Below are positions 37,315 through 46,464 of a stretch of DNA of 64,000 bases, piece by piece. The translations under genes and the position numbers were made by a program. The DNA comes from Arthrobacter psychrochitiniphilus (GTDB lineage Bacteria; Actinomycetota; Actinomycetes; Actinomycetales; Micrococcaceae). The stretch lies in the NCBI RefSeq assembly GCF_003185915.1, contig NZ_QHLZ01000005.1, positions 124,001 through 188,000 of the forward strand. The letters are read 5' to 3'. A model generated the notes under the pieces. The model saw only the letters and a program-made list of their open reading frames with translations. It had not been told where the DNA came from and did no database searches. How positions within the stretch are numbered: the first letter of the stretch is position 1; each line of letters begins with the position of its first letter.

Positions 37315-38256
37315 TCACAGAGAGCGGCCCTGTTGACCCATCTTCGCCGCAATGAGTGAACCGGGGAAGACCAGTTCCGGGTTCTGCGCATCCCACCGGG
37401 GGAAAGATTGCAAAATCCAGTACAGCAGGAACAGGGCCAGAGCTACGAGTTCGCAGACCAGAACCGGGGGCACCGCTAAAGCTTCAAGCCAGCCGCCGGA
37501 GATGACGGCAATGGCAACCACGGCGTCGAGCAGGAAACCTGCGGCAATGAGCCAGTACAGCCGCTGATACTCCTTAGTGGGCCGGATGCCGTGGTGGTGT
37601 TCGAAGGCTTTGGCCACGGCAACGGTACCGATCGCAAGGAAGAACACGATCGCGGCCGTGACGTGTGTGTACTGCAGGAACGCTTCCCGGGCCAACACCC
37701 ACATCAGTGCCACCAAGAGCAGCAGACCGCTCGCCGCCAGCAGCGAGCTCCGGACGGCCTGAAATTCGTGGTTGCGACCCTTGAAAATGAAGAACGCGGC
37801 AACCACCATGACCACACTGACTACAAGGTAGGTGGAGATTCCATTCGCAACGTCGGGACGGTAAGCAGAGGGCACACAGCTGTTCCCCGGCACGCAATCG
37901 ATGGCGATCCCTGGAACTGATCCTGGGATCAGGGGTGTTGGGACGAGAGCGATCAGGGGTGCCAGCAACCCGGCCGCGACCAGCAGGGCCCGCTCGAGTC
38001 CCGTACCGGAAATGGCCAGCAATCCCAGTGACGCAGCAATCAAGGCACCCACAAAAACGGTGCGGGCCGGTGTGTAGAAGTAGGCACTGACCGAGGACAA
38101 CACCCCCACCTGGACCATGGCGACGGCGACGGCAACAAAAATGAGCACCACAGTTCCGCCAACGCCCAGCCGCAGGTAGCGGTATGTTCGTTGCAACGAT
38201 GCCTGATCTGTCAGGTTCGGCGGCGGCGGAGTGAAGTCCCTCCTGTGAAGATGCAT
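37315..38256 (-). CDS. Multi-pass membrane protein, function unknown
   Basis: 313 residues with about eight hydrophobic helices (near residues 33-53, 68-84, 90-108, 143-162, 175-192, 200-218, 237-257, 265-285) and a cytoplasmic C-terminus (RWDAQNPELVFPGSLIAAK). The loop DCVPGNSCVPSAY has a Cys pair that could be disulfide-bonded outside. GGAG lies about 7 bases before the ATG at 38256. I do not recognise the family. The DinB gene 24 bp upstream is in the same direction and may be co-transcribed. Confidence 0.8.
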   Translation of the reverse strand: MHLHRRDFTPPPPNLTDQASLQRTYRYLRLGVGGTVVLIFVAVAVAMVQVGVLSSVSAYFYTPARTVFVGALIAASLGLLAISGTGLERALLVAAGLLAPLIALVPTPLIPGSVPGIAIDCVPGNSCVPSAYRPDVANGISTYLVVSVVMVVAAFFIFKGRNHEFQAVRSSLLAASGLLLLVALMWVLAREAFLQYTHVTAAIVFFLAIGTVAVAKAFEHHHGIRPTKEYQRLYWLIAAGFLLDAVVAIAVISGGWLEALAVPPVLVCELVALALFLLYWILQSFPRWDAQNPELVFPGSLIAAKMGQQGRSL

Positions 38257-38280
38257 CTGGGGCTCCCTGCGTCCGGCGGT

Positions 38281-38799
38281 TCAGGCGTCGATGTCATGCA
38301 AGTGGTGGACCAGATCGTGCAGGAAGTAGCCGCTGATTGTGACTACGGTGAACTCTGACCCGTTGCTGCGGCGCCCTCTGCGGTCCCACTGCTCTGGTGT
38401 GACAGCACCAAAGGCGGCTGCCGCATCGAGACCGTTCTGGGTAAGATCTGCTGCTACCTCGGCCGGATCCAGTGCCTCATAGTTGCCGTCAAGAGCGGCC
38501 TGGTCTTGGTCCCAGTTTGCAAAGGTGGGGTTGTCCTCACGGAGCATGAGTTCCAGCCTCGAGGTGAACACCTCAAAGACGTCCCGAACATGGGCGCCGT
38601 ATTCCAGCACCGACCATTTGCCAGGGTCACTGCGTTCCTCGGCACCGGCACGCTGGAGTGCTGCCTCCCACCGAGGCAGCAGCGCGGGCACCATGGTTGC
38701 AGCCGTTGCAGGAGTGGCCTTTGACGCACTGAAATTACACTCTGGACAGGGGCGATCCAAGACCCAGGTCCAATCTTTGTCATCTGGAATGATTGCCAT
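38281..38799 (-). CDS. DinB family protein
   Basis: 172 residues with the DinB four-helix layout. A helix carries KWSVLEYGAHVRDVFEVF with a metal-ligand-type histidine, and the end is YFLHDLVHHLHDID with further histidines suited to metal binding. Actinobacterial relatives include mycothiol-dependent enzymes, but most are uncharacterised. The N-terminal WVLDRPCPECNF adds two cysteines. The ATG at 38799 is used. It lies just downstream of parC in the genome but is read away from it through the membrane-protein gene. Confidence 0.85.
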   Translation of the reverse strand: MAIIPDDKDWTWVLDRPCPECNFSASKATPATAATMVPALLPRWEAALQRAGAEERSDPGKWSVLEYGAHVRDVFEVFTSRLELMLREDNPTFANWDQDQAALDGNYEALDPAEVAADLTQNGLDAAAAFGAVTPEQWDRRGRRSNGSEFTVVTISGYFLHDLVHHLHDIDA

Positions 38800-38848
38800 G
38801 GCCCCAGTCTAGGCTGGGGCCATGGCGGGGTGCGCAAATGGGTCGGCA

Positions 38849-41470
38849 TCAGTCCAACGGCAGTTCAAACGCTTCCTGGGTGGAGTCTGGGATGGGTTTG
38901 GGATCACGCAGTGGTGGTGGCGGTGCCGTTGCCGGGCTACTCACTGTGGGAGGGGCCGCAGGCAGGGTTGGCGGCAGGCCGGCGTCGTGCGTGGAAATAC
39001 TGGGACCGAGCAGGTCAATGCCAGCGGTCAACGGGACACCTGAACCGTCCCGGTGCCCGTGTTCTACGGGAAGTGCCCGCGCCACGCCAGAACTTGAGGA
39101 GGCCTTCGCCGGGCCATGACCTGCCCATGCCACCAACAGGTGGTCCTCGCCCTTCAAGAACCGGTGTGCACGCACACCGGCCGTGGCACGTCCCTTGCTC
39201 GGATACTCGGAGAGTGCGGTGACCTTGGCCGAGCCCGAGGGTGTTCCCGGCAAAGCGTCCTGCCCACCCGAGACCGTCACCACCACGGCGTCCGGATCGG
39301 CAGGGGAAAGGACCCCGAAGGAAAGTACGGCGTCATTGGCCCCCAGCTTGATCCCGGCCATGCCACCGGCGGTCCGCCCCTGCGGACGGACATTGGCTGC
39401 ACTGTAGCGCAGCAGCTGGGCACCGCGGGTGATGAAGACCAGGTCCTCGTGTTCCGTGGAAATCCCGGCACCCACCACGTAGTCCTTGGGTTTGAGCGAG
39501 ATGTACTCCCACTCATCGCGGTTCAGCGGGTACTCGGGTGTGACCCGTTTAACCACGCCCGCCGCCGTGCCCACCGCAAAGACGGCGTTCAACGGCACAA
39601 AGCCCACCAGTGTTTCACCCTTGGTTAAGGTGATGAAGTCCTTGGCGGGCACCCCACCAGCTAAGTTGGGCAGGGCCGCGGTGGGCGGCAGCACCGGCAT
39701 ATCAACCACTTGCAGGCGCAGCATCCGTCCCAGCGAGGTCAGGGCGCCAATTTCTGCGCGGGCAGTGGTTTTGAATACCGAGGTGAACACATCATGCTTG
39801 CTGCGGCCCCCTGATTCCACGAGCGGATCCGCTGTGGCCGTCCGGGCAATTTGGCCCGTGGCGCTCAGCAACACCCAGGTGGGGTCGTCGGCAATTTCCA
39901 GGGCTAACGGGGCGGCCTTGCCAGCTTTGGAGCCAAGGCCGGCGGCCAGTGCCTTCGCCACGGACGGTGCCAGGGCCTCTGATTCCAACAGCACAGTTCG
40001 CCGGGGGGTGCCATGCTTGGCGGCAACCTCGCCGAGTTCATCGGAAACCAGCCGGTGCAGAACCTCTTCTGAGGCCAGAATTTCCTCAAGGGCGGCAATT
40101 TCGCGGCGTAGATCGTCCCGCTCGGATTCCAGCTCCACCATGGAAAAACGCGTCAGGCGGCGCAGTTGCAGGTCAAGAATGTAGTTGGCCTGAATCTCGG
40201 AGAGGTCATAGACGGCCATGAGCCGTTCGCGGGCATTGGCCACTTCATCCGAGGTGCGGATGATCTGGATGACCTCGTCAATGTCCACGATCGCAATGAG
40301 CATGCCCTCGACAATGTGCAGGCGGGCCTGTTTCTTGCCCAGACGGAAGGCTGTGCGGCGGCGAACCACGTCAATACGGTGGCTGACAAAGACCTGCAGT
40401 AGCGGCAGTAGACCCAGAGTTTGCGGCTGACCGTCCACCAGGCACACGTTGTTGATGCCGAAGGACTCCTCCAGCGGTGTGAACTTGTATAGCTGCTCCA
40501 TGACCGCGGCGGGGTTGAAGCCGTTCTTGATTTCAATGACCAGACGCAGCCCATGCTTGCGGTCGGAGAGATCAATGAAATCTGCCACGCCCACTACTTT
40601 GTTGTTATTGCGGGCGTCCTTGAGCTTTTCCCTGACCTTTTCCGGGCCCACCAGGTACGGCAGTTCGGTGACTACCAGGCCCACCTTGCGTGGGGAAAGC
40701 TGTTCAACGGCGATCTTGGCGCGCATCTTGAAGGAACCGCGGCCCGTTGCGTACGCATCGCGAATACCCTGCAACCCCACAATGCGCCCGCCGGAGGGCA
40801 GATCGGGACCCGGCACATAGGCCATGACGTCCTCAAGAGTGGCGTCCGGGTGCTCAATCAGGTGCCTGGCTGCGGCAATGACTTCTACCAGGTTGTGCGG
40901 GGCCATGTTGGTTGCCATACCCACAGCGATACCGCTGGCCCCGTTGACCAGAAGATTCGGATAAGCGGCCGGGAGTACGGAGGGTTGCATCATCTGGTTG
41001 TCATAGTTGGGCACAAAGTCCACAACATCTTCATCCAGGTTGCCGGTCAGGGTCAGGGCCGCCGCGGCCAGCCGGGCCTCGGTGTAGCGGGGGGCGGCGG
41101 GGCCGTCGTCGAGCGAGCCAAAGTTGCCGTGGCCGTCAATGAGGGGCAGGCGCAAGGAGAAGTCCTGCGCCATGCGCACCATGGTGTCGTAAATGGCCGA
41201 GTCACCGTGCGGGTGCAGCTTGCCCATGACCTCGCCCACCACGCGGGCACTTTTCACATGCCCCTTTTCCGGGCGCAGACCCATCTCGGTCATCATGTAC
41301 AGAATGCGCCTTTGCACAGGCTTCAGACCGTCCCGCGCATCGGGGAGCGCACGGGAGTAAATCACCGAATAGGCGTACTCCAGGAAGGAACTTTCCATCT
41401 CATTGGAAACATCAATGTCAACAATGTTCTCAACGAAGTCATCTGCTGCAGGGGGTTGGCGCTTGGCCAT
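38849..41470 (-). CDS. parC: DNA topoisomerase IV subunit A (GyrA/ParC family)
   Basis: DNA-cleaving subunit of a type IIA topoisomerase, 873 residues. The catalytic tyrosine is Tyr129 in APRYTEARL. The quinolone-determining region reads [10 protein letters not shown] with Ser91 and Asp95, the sensitive wild-type state. The breakage-reunion core continues to about 500, followed by a beta-pinwheel with blades such as [16 protein letters not shown]. No QRRGGKG GyrA box is visible, which favours topoisomerase IV over gyrase. The last 60 residues are Pro/Ser-rich and disordered. The partner parE is 12 kb away on the opposite strand. Confidence 0.94.
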   Translation of the reverse strand: MAKRQPPAADDFVENIVDIDVSNEMESSFLEYAYSVIYSRALPDARDGLKPVQRRILYMMTEMGLRPEKGHVKSARVVGEVMGKLHPHGDSAIYDTMVRMAQDFSLRLPLIDGHGNFGSLDDGPAAPRYTEARLAAAALTLTGNLDEDVVDFVPNYDNQMMQPSVLPAAYPNLLVNGASGIAVGMATNMAPHNLVEVIAAARHLIEHPDATLEDVMAYVPGPDLPSGGRIVGLQGIRDAYATGRGSFKMRAKIAVEQLSPRKVGLVVTELPYLVGPEKVREKLKDARNNNKVVGVADFIDLSDRKHGLRLVIEIKNGFNPAAVMEQLYKFTPLEESFGINNVCLVDGQPQTLGLLPLLQVFVSHRIDVVRRRTAFRLGKKQARLHIVEGMLIAIVDIDEVIQIIRTSDEVANARERLMAVYDLSEIQANYILDLQLRRLTRFSMVELESERDDLRREIAALEEILASEEVLHRLVSDELGEVAAKHGTPRRTVLLESEALAPSVAKALAAGLGSKAGKAAPLALEIADDPTWVLLSATGQIARTATADPLVESGGRSKHDVFTSVFKTTARAEIGALTSLGRMLRLQVVDMPVLPPTAALPNLAGGVPAKDFITLTKGETLVGFVPLNAVFAVGTAAGVVKRVTPEYPLNRDEWEYISLKPKDYVVGAGISTEHEDLVFITRGAQLLRYSAANVRPQGRTAGGMAGIKLGANDAVLSFGVLSPADPDAVVVTVSGGQDALPGTPSGSAKVTALSEYPSKGRATAGVRAHRFLKGEDHLLVAWAGHGPAKASSSSGVARALPVEHGHRDGSGVPLTAGIDLLGPSISTHDAGLPPTLPAAPPTVSSPATAPPPPLRDPKPIPDSTQEAFELPLD

Positions 41471-41551
41471 GGTGGCGGTGATTCCTTTTCTAACTGGGTG
41501 TTGCGGGTGGCATGCACGCCAAAACAGGCATCATGTCGGTACAGTGATTCT

Positions 41552-44227
41552 ATGGTGAAGCCAGAGCTAGCGCCCGAATATCCGGCCCATTGGGAAGCCG
41601 ATGTTGTTCTTCGCGATGGGGGCACAGGACATTTGCGTCCCATGCGGGCAGATGATGCGCAGGCCGTCCAGACTTTCCACATGGCGCAATCGCAAAACTC
41701 CATTTACCTGCGTTTTTTCACTTACAAGTCCAAACTTACGGCCAAGGAGCTGCGCCGTTTCACGGAGCTGGACTATCACGACCGTGTGGCCTTTGTGATC
41801 ACCCGCGGCGGGGAAATCATCGGCATCGGTCGCTATGACCGCTTGAATGAGCCCACCGAGGCAGAAGTGGCCTTCAACGTCTCGGACGCGCATCAAGGCC
41901 GTGGCCTAGGCTCTATCCTATTGGAACACTTGGCCGCTGCGGCCCGCGAAAACGGGATCGATAAGTTTTCCGCCGAGGTCCTGCCCGAGAACCGAAAAAT
42001 GATGCAGGTATTTTCCGAGGCCGGTTATGAGGTGCAGCGGCACTTTGATGATGGCGTGATCTCCTTGTCATTCGATATTGACCCCACAGAAAAATCCCGG
42101 GCCGTCATGGCATCTCGCGAACACCGAGCCGAGGCGCTCAGCGTCGCCGGGTTGGTAGCACCCACCTCGGTGGCTGTGATTGGGGCCAGCCGGGAGTGGG
42201 GCAGTGTTGGTCAGCAATTACTGGAGCATGTGATCGAAGGTAAGTTCACGGGCGCCGTCTATGCGGTCAACCAGGATGCGCTGGAGGTTTCGGGCATGAT
42301 GCCCTACGGCAGTATTGCCCAGGTTCCCGGGCCTGTGGACTTGGCCGTCATTGCCGTCCCCTACGATCAGGTGCCCGGCGTCATTGAACAGTGCGGTCGT
42401 GCAGGGGTGCGGGGCTTAGTCATTGCCACGGCAGGTTTCGGGGACGACGGCGAACGCGGCCTTGCGCGGCAGCGGGACCTGGTGCGCCAGGCCCGAGCCA
42501 ACGGCATGAGGCTGGTGGGGCCGGCGTCGTTGGGCCTGGCCAACACCGACCCCGCCGTTTTGCTCAATGCCTCCATGGCGCCAGAACTGCCCACGCAGGG
42601 CGGCCTCGGAGTATTCACCCAATCAGCGGCGCTGGGCGTCTCCCTCTTCGCCTCCCTGAGCAGGCGCAGCCTGGGCATGTCCACCGTGTTGTCCGCCGGA
42701 AACAGGGCGGATGTTTCGGGCAATGACATGATGCAGTTCTGGGAAGATGACCCCAACACCACTGTGTGCGCCCTGTACCTTGAATCCATTGGAAATCCGC
42801 GCAAATTTTCTCGTATTTCGCGCCGTCTGGCCCGCAGTAAACCTGTCATTGTAGCGAAGTCGGATTCCATTGGCTTGCGTCTTCCTCCGGGGCACGCCGT
42901 GCGTACCACCCAGGCCCCGGCTGGTGCCCTGGACGCCATGCTCAGGCAGTCCGGCGTGGTTCGGGTGAACACCATTGAAGAACTTTCCGATGTGGCGCAG
43001 ATCATGGTGGGGCAGCCGCTGCCCAAGGGGCCGGGACTGGCGATTCTTTCCAATTCCGGGGCTCTCGGCACAGTGGTGGCTGATGCAGCCGAGGAGAACG
43101 GGCTCACGGTGGTGGAGATGCAGGCGGCTCTGGAGCTGGACATTGGCCAGTCGCGGGCTTTGCCTCTGCTCAAGAGGACCGTTCTGGCAGCTCTGGGGAA
43201 GAAGGGTGCCGATTCGGCCATAGTGACGCTCTTGCCCGTGGTGGGGCTTCCCGTGGACACCATCGCCAAGACGCTGCAGGCCTGTTCGGAGGAATCCGGT
43301 AAACCCGTCCTTGCCGTGTTTACTGGGATTGTGGATGTGAGTATTCACGTGAACCGGCAAATGGCCGGGGCGCTGCCAGCGTTTTCCAATCCCGGAGCAG
43401 CCATAGCGGCACTGGCTGCGGTCACGCGTTATGCGCACTGGCTAACACTGGAATCATCCGTTTTTGAGCCACCCGCCGGCGTCAACCCACAGGCTGCTGA
43501 AGCCCTGCTGGATACGTGGCTAAAGGACGTTGCCGGCGCGCAACTGCGCACCCTCAGCACCGATCAGGCCCGGGAACTCCTGGGCCATTACGGCATTGAG
43601 GTCTTGGAGTCCGTGCCGTTCGGTAGCGAAGACCAGGCTGTGGCCGGCGCCGAACGTCTGGGCTGGCCTGTCGCGATCAAGACCTTAGATCCGAGTCTGC
43701 GCCACCGCCTGGATTTGGGAGGTGTACGGATCAATATTGAAAACGCGGATTCGCTGCGCCGCAATATTGTGCAAATGCGCAAATTTCTTGAACCATACGG
43801 TGAGAAAAACTTGGAAGTGCAGAGCATGGCAGAAGTGGGGCAGTCATGCACACTGCGCGCCATTGAAGATCCACTGTTGGGACCGGTGGTTTCCTTCGGC
43901 TTGTCCGGGGACGCCGTCAACCTCCTCGATGACTGGGCGCACAGGGTGCCGCCCCTTTCCGCCTGTGACTCGGCGGACCTGATCCGATCGCCCAGGGCAG
44001 CCGTGAAACTTTTTGGCTATGAGGGGCTGCCAGCAGGAAATATTTCTGCCTTGGAAGATTTGGTGGCGCGTGTTGCCATGCTCAAGGATGAACATCCAGA
44101 AGTGGCGCTCATAGAATTCAAACCCATCCTTGTTGGACCCACCACGGTGACCGTGTTGGCCGTGGACGTGCGGATCGGAAACTCCGCCCAACGCACTGAC
44201 AGTGCCAGACGCGCCATGAGGTCCTAG
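41552..44227 (+). CDS. GNAT acetyltransferase fused to an acyl-CoA synthetase (NDP-forming)-like module
   Basis: 891 residues. The GNAT domain is about 20-180, with the acetyl-CoA loop in DAHQGRGLGSILLEHL. A CoA-binding Rossmann domain follows (TSVAVIGASREWGSVG, about 205), then two succinyl-CoA synthetase-like domains and a C-terminal ATP-grasp part (about 660-880). The plan matches Pat-type protein lysine acetyltransferases. Where the synthetase phospho-histidine is expected (SHTGA in active enzymes) this protein reads RTTQAPAGAL, so ligase activity is doubtful. The ATG at 41552 is chosen because upstream frame lies antisense to parC. The function proposed is protein acetylation linked to acyl-CoA state. 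Confidence 0.88.
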   Translation: MVKPELAPEYPAHWEADVVLRDGGTGHLRPMRADDAQAVQTFHMAQSQNSIYLRFFTYKSKLTAKELRRFTELDYHDRVAFVITRGGEIIGIGRYDRLNEPTEAEVAFNVSDAHQGRGLGSILLEHLAAAARENGIDKFSAEVLPENRKMMQVFSEAGYEVQRHFDDGVISLSFDIDPTEKSRAVMASREHRAEALSVAGLVAPTSVAVIGASREWGSVGQQLLEHVIEGKFTGAVYAVNQDALEVSGMMPYGSIAQVPGPVDLAVIAVPYDQVPGVIEQCGRAGVRGLVIATAGFGDDGERGLARQRDLVRQARANGMRLVGPASLGLANTDPAVLLNASMAPELPTQGGLGVFTQSAALGVSLFASLSRRSLGMSTVLSAGNRADVSGNDMMQFWEDDPNTTVCALYLESIGNPRKFSRISRRLARSKPVIVAKSDSIGLRLPPGHAVRTTQAPAGALDAMLRQSGVVRVNTIEELSDVAQIMVGQPLPKGPGLAILSNSGALGTVVADAAEENGLTVVEMQAALELDIGQSRALPLLKRTVLAALGKKGADSAIVTLLPVVGLPVDTIAKTLQACSEESGKPVLAVFTGIVDVSIHVNRQMAGALPAFSNPGAAIAALAAVTRYAHWLTLESSVFEPPAGVNPQAAEALLDTWLKDVAGAQLRTLSTDQARELLGHYGIEVLESVPFGSEDQAVAGAERLGWPVAIKTLDPSLRHRLDLGGVRINIENADSLRRNIVQMRKFLEPYGEKNLEVQSMAEVGQSCTLRAIEDPLLGPVVSFGLSGDAVNLLDDWAHRVPPLSACDSADLIRSPRAAVKLFGYEGLPAGNISALEDLVARVAMLKDEHPEVALIEFKPILVGPTTVTVLAVDVRIGNSAQRTDSARRAMRS

Positions 44228-44304
44228 GTGGGTAATTCCACGGTGTTGAGCAGTTTCACGGCGTCAGTTCGCAACGCTCCGTGCAAAGTGCGAAAATAAG
44301 GACC

Positions 44305-44985
44305 ATGAACAGCTTTGGAGCAGGTGTACCGGCCAACATCAAGGGCCGCGATTTGGAATCAGCGTTACAGCGCTCTGGTTTTTATCCCCGGCTGGTTGCC
44401 GACGTGGTCAATGATGCTTTGGATAATCAGGAGCCGCTGTCCCACCTGGTACATCTGGAAACCCACTTTGACCGTACTGAAGTGCACCGGCACATTACCG
44501 TTTTGGTACTGACCCCAGAAATGTTGGTGATCACGCACGTTGATGATCACCAGCTAGATGACTCTGGAGAGCAGATGGTGGCACAGGTCTCCACGGAGTC
44601 GGTTCCCGTCAGCCAGATCAAATCGGTGGTACTGAGCTACATTTACGCTCAACCTCAGGATTACAGAAGCTCCGATCAGGCCCGTGAGCTGACCTTGTCA
44701 ATTGCCTGGTCCGGGGGCCAGCGGGTGGAAATGGGACCGGCGTCGTGCGGGGACGCCGAATGCGATGCCGACCATGGCTACTCGGGAAGCATCGCCCAGG
44801 AAGACATCGCCTTGCGCATCAGCGCCGAGGCTGAGGGCCTGCAGGCCGTGGCGGATGCCAAAGCCTTCGCCCGCGCCCTGCGTGCCGTGAACACCAGGAC
44901 CGGTACGCCAGCTCATCTCGATGCGGGACCCGGCCGGTTCCCTGCCTTCGGCGCACGATTGGCTCGCTCCCATTACCGCCGATAA
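44305..44985 (+). CDS. DUF5998 family protein
   Basis: 226 residues of an actinobacterial family of unknown function. The middle part, HRHITVLVLTPEMLVITHVDDH to VSQIKSVVLSYIY, looks like a PH-like beta domain. There is no signal peptide or membrane helix. A Cys pair occurs in ASCGDAECDADHGY. The ATG at 44305 has AAGGA at good spacing and is preferred to a GTG at 44281. Its last 65 bp overlap the start of the next gene in another frame, indicating translational coupling with the phosphatase. Confidence 0.88.
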   Translation: MNSFGAGVPANIKGRDLESALQRSGFYPRLVADVVNDALDNQEPLSHLVHLETHFDRTEVHRHITVLVLTPEMLVITHVDDHQLDDSGEQMVAQVSTESVPVSQIKSVVLSYIYAQPQDYRSSDQARELTLSIAWSGGQRVEMGPASCGDAECDADHGYSGSIAQEDIALRISAEAEGLQAVADAKAFARALRAVNTRTGTPAHLDAGPGRFPAFGARLARSHYRR

Positions 44986-46225
44986 CGCCGTGGGTGTTCC
45001 CGAGACCACGCTCGCCAGCGAATCCCTCCTTGCCAGCCAGCCAACATTGCCGGCCGCACCCGAGTACGGCAAAGCCAGCGTTGGTGATGTCCTGACCAGT
45101 GCCGCTGCCGTGCTTGGCGCGGAGTCCTACAACAACGTGTTGAGACTGCCCACTGCCCGGCGGATCTGCGTGGTCTTGGTCGATGGGTTGGGGAAGTCAC
45201 TGCTAAAGAAGCGCGCCTCCCATGCGCCGTTCCTCCGCGGGGTCATGGCCGCCGATTCCGGTGGCGAACACCCCCGTACCCTTCACGCTGCATTTCCCAG
45301 CACCACAGCCACCTCGTTGACGGCACTGGGTACGGGGGCAGTACCGGGTCAACACGGCATGGTGGGGTATGACGTCCTTGATCCACGCCAGGACAAGGTG
45401 GTGAATCTGCTGGGCAACTGGGACGGTGGCGTAGACCCGCTGCTGTGGCAACCAATTCCAACAGTCTTTCAAACACTGCCACAAGACGTACCAGCCACCA
45501 CCGTCAGCCTGCCTAAGTTTGCCGACTCAGCCATGACACGCGCGGCCCTGCGAGGAAGCAACTTCAAGGGCGCCACCTCCACCCACGCGAGAGTGGAAGC
45601 GGCGGCCGCGGCATTGGCGGCCACACCCAAAGCACTCGTCTATCTCTACTGGAGCGAACTAGATAAGGCAGGGCACGCCTACGGCGCAGACTCGCCCCAG
45701 TGGGAGAGGCAATTGGAAGAGCTCGACGCCGGCATGAAACGTCTAGCGGCAACGGCGCCTTCGGACACCCTGATCCTGTTGACGGCCGATCACGGGATGA
45801 TTGACATCCCCTACTCAGACCGGATTGACTATTCTGTTTTCCCGGACTTGGTGGAGAACGTCCGTCACACCGCCGGGGAACCCCGGATGGTCCACTTGTA
45901 CCTTGAACCCGAAACAACCGAGGAAGGCCGGGACCGGCTCGTGGCTGCCTGGCTGGAACACTTCCGGAACAAAGCATGGGTACTGACCAAGGAACAAGCC
46001 ATCACGGCAGGTTACTTTGGCAAGGTGAGCGAGAGCGTCAGCGCACGCATTGGTGACGTGCTGGTCCTGGCCCGTGAATCAGTGGCATTCTATGATCTGC
46101 GCCGCGTTCGCGTCCAAGCCATGGGAGTGGTGGGCCAGCACGGCTCCATCACCAAAGCCGAAAGGGAAGTGCCGCTACTGCGGATCCCGGTCACAGAGAA
46201 AAAGGCCAAGGGCAAACGCCGCTAG
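44921..46225 (+). CDS. Alkaline phosphatase superfamily protein (nucleotide pyrophosphatase/phosphodiesterase-like)
   Basis: 434 residues of the metal-dependent phosphodiesterase branch. VVLVDGLGKSLL (about residue 85) holds the first metal-binding Asp. The nucleophile Thr is in AAFPSTTATSLTALGTG. YWSELDKAGHAYG and TADHGMIDI supply the remaining Asp and His ligands. There is no signal peptide, so it is probably cytoplasmic. The substrate is unknown. The annotated start overlaps the DUF5998 gene by 65 bp; a later start inside residues 1-50 is possible because the first 45 residues lack family character. Confidence 0.9.
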   Translation: MRDPAGSLPSAHDWLAPITADNAVGVPETTLASESLLASQPTLPAAPEYGKASVGDVLTSAAAVLGAESYNNVLRLPTARRICVVLVDGLGKSLLKKRASHAPFLRGVMAADSGGEHPRTLHAAFPSTTATSLTALGTGAVPGQHGMVGYDVLDPRQDKVVNLLGNWDGGVDPLLWQPIPTVFQTLPQDVPATTVSLPKFADSAMTRAALRGSNFKGATSTHARVEAAAAALAATPKALVYLYWSELDKAGHAYGADSPQWERQLEELDAGMKRLAATAPSDTLILLTADHGMIDIPYSDRIDYSVFPDLVENVRHTAGEPRMVHLYLEPETTEEGRDRLVAAWLEHFRNKAWVLTKEQAITAGYFGKVSESVSARIGDVLVLARESVAFYDLRRVRVQAMGVVGQHGSITKAEREVPLLRIPVTEKKAKGKRR

Positions 46226-46246
46226 TCCCCACACCCTCCCACTGTT

Positions 46247-46395
46247 CGCAAGCTCGCAGCGGGTCCCTCGGGCGCGTGGCCCCACCCACACCCTCTCCGC
46301 CAACCCGTCACGCGCAAGCTCGCAGCGGGTCCCTCGGGCGCGTGGCCCCACCCACACCCTCTCCGCCAACCCGTCACGCGCAAGCTCGCAGCGGG
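46247..46395. repeat. Tandem 66-bp repeat after the phosphatase gene (two copies and a part)
   Basis: Copies begin at 46247, 46313 and 46379 (period 66); copies 1 and 2 look identical and the third stops after about 17 bp. Each begins CGCAAGCTCGCAGCGGG and contains CCCTCGGGCGCGTGGCCCCA. It begins 22 bp after a stop codon, as does the related repeat after sigA. Confidence 0.9.
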
Positions 46396-46408
46396 CGCAG
46401 CAACGCAA

Positions 46409-46450
46409 AACCGCCCCCGGCCGCCAGGAGTTCGGCAGCCGGGAGCGGTT
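46409..46450 (-). terminator. Terminator after sepH
   Basis: A 17-bp stem (46409-46425 with 46434-46450), complementary apart from two G-T pairs in the RNA, followed on the minus strand by TTTT. It lies 15 bp beyond the sepH stop. Confidence 0.8.
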
Positions 46451-46464
46451 CGGTGGATCAGGAT

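Noticed and set aside
40553..41551. Upstream extension of the GNAT-synthetase gene by 333 codons
   Set aside because: It is antisense to parC and has no acetyltransferase features; the GNAT domain begins after 41552.
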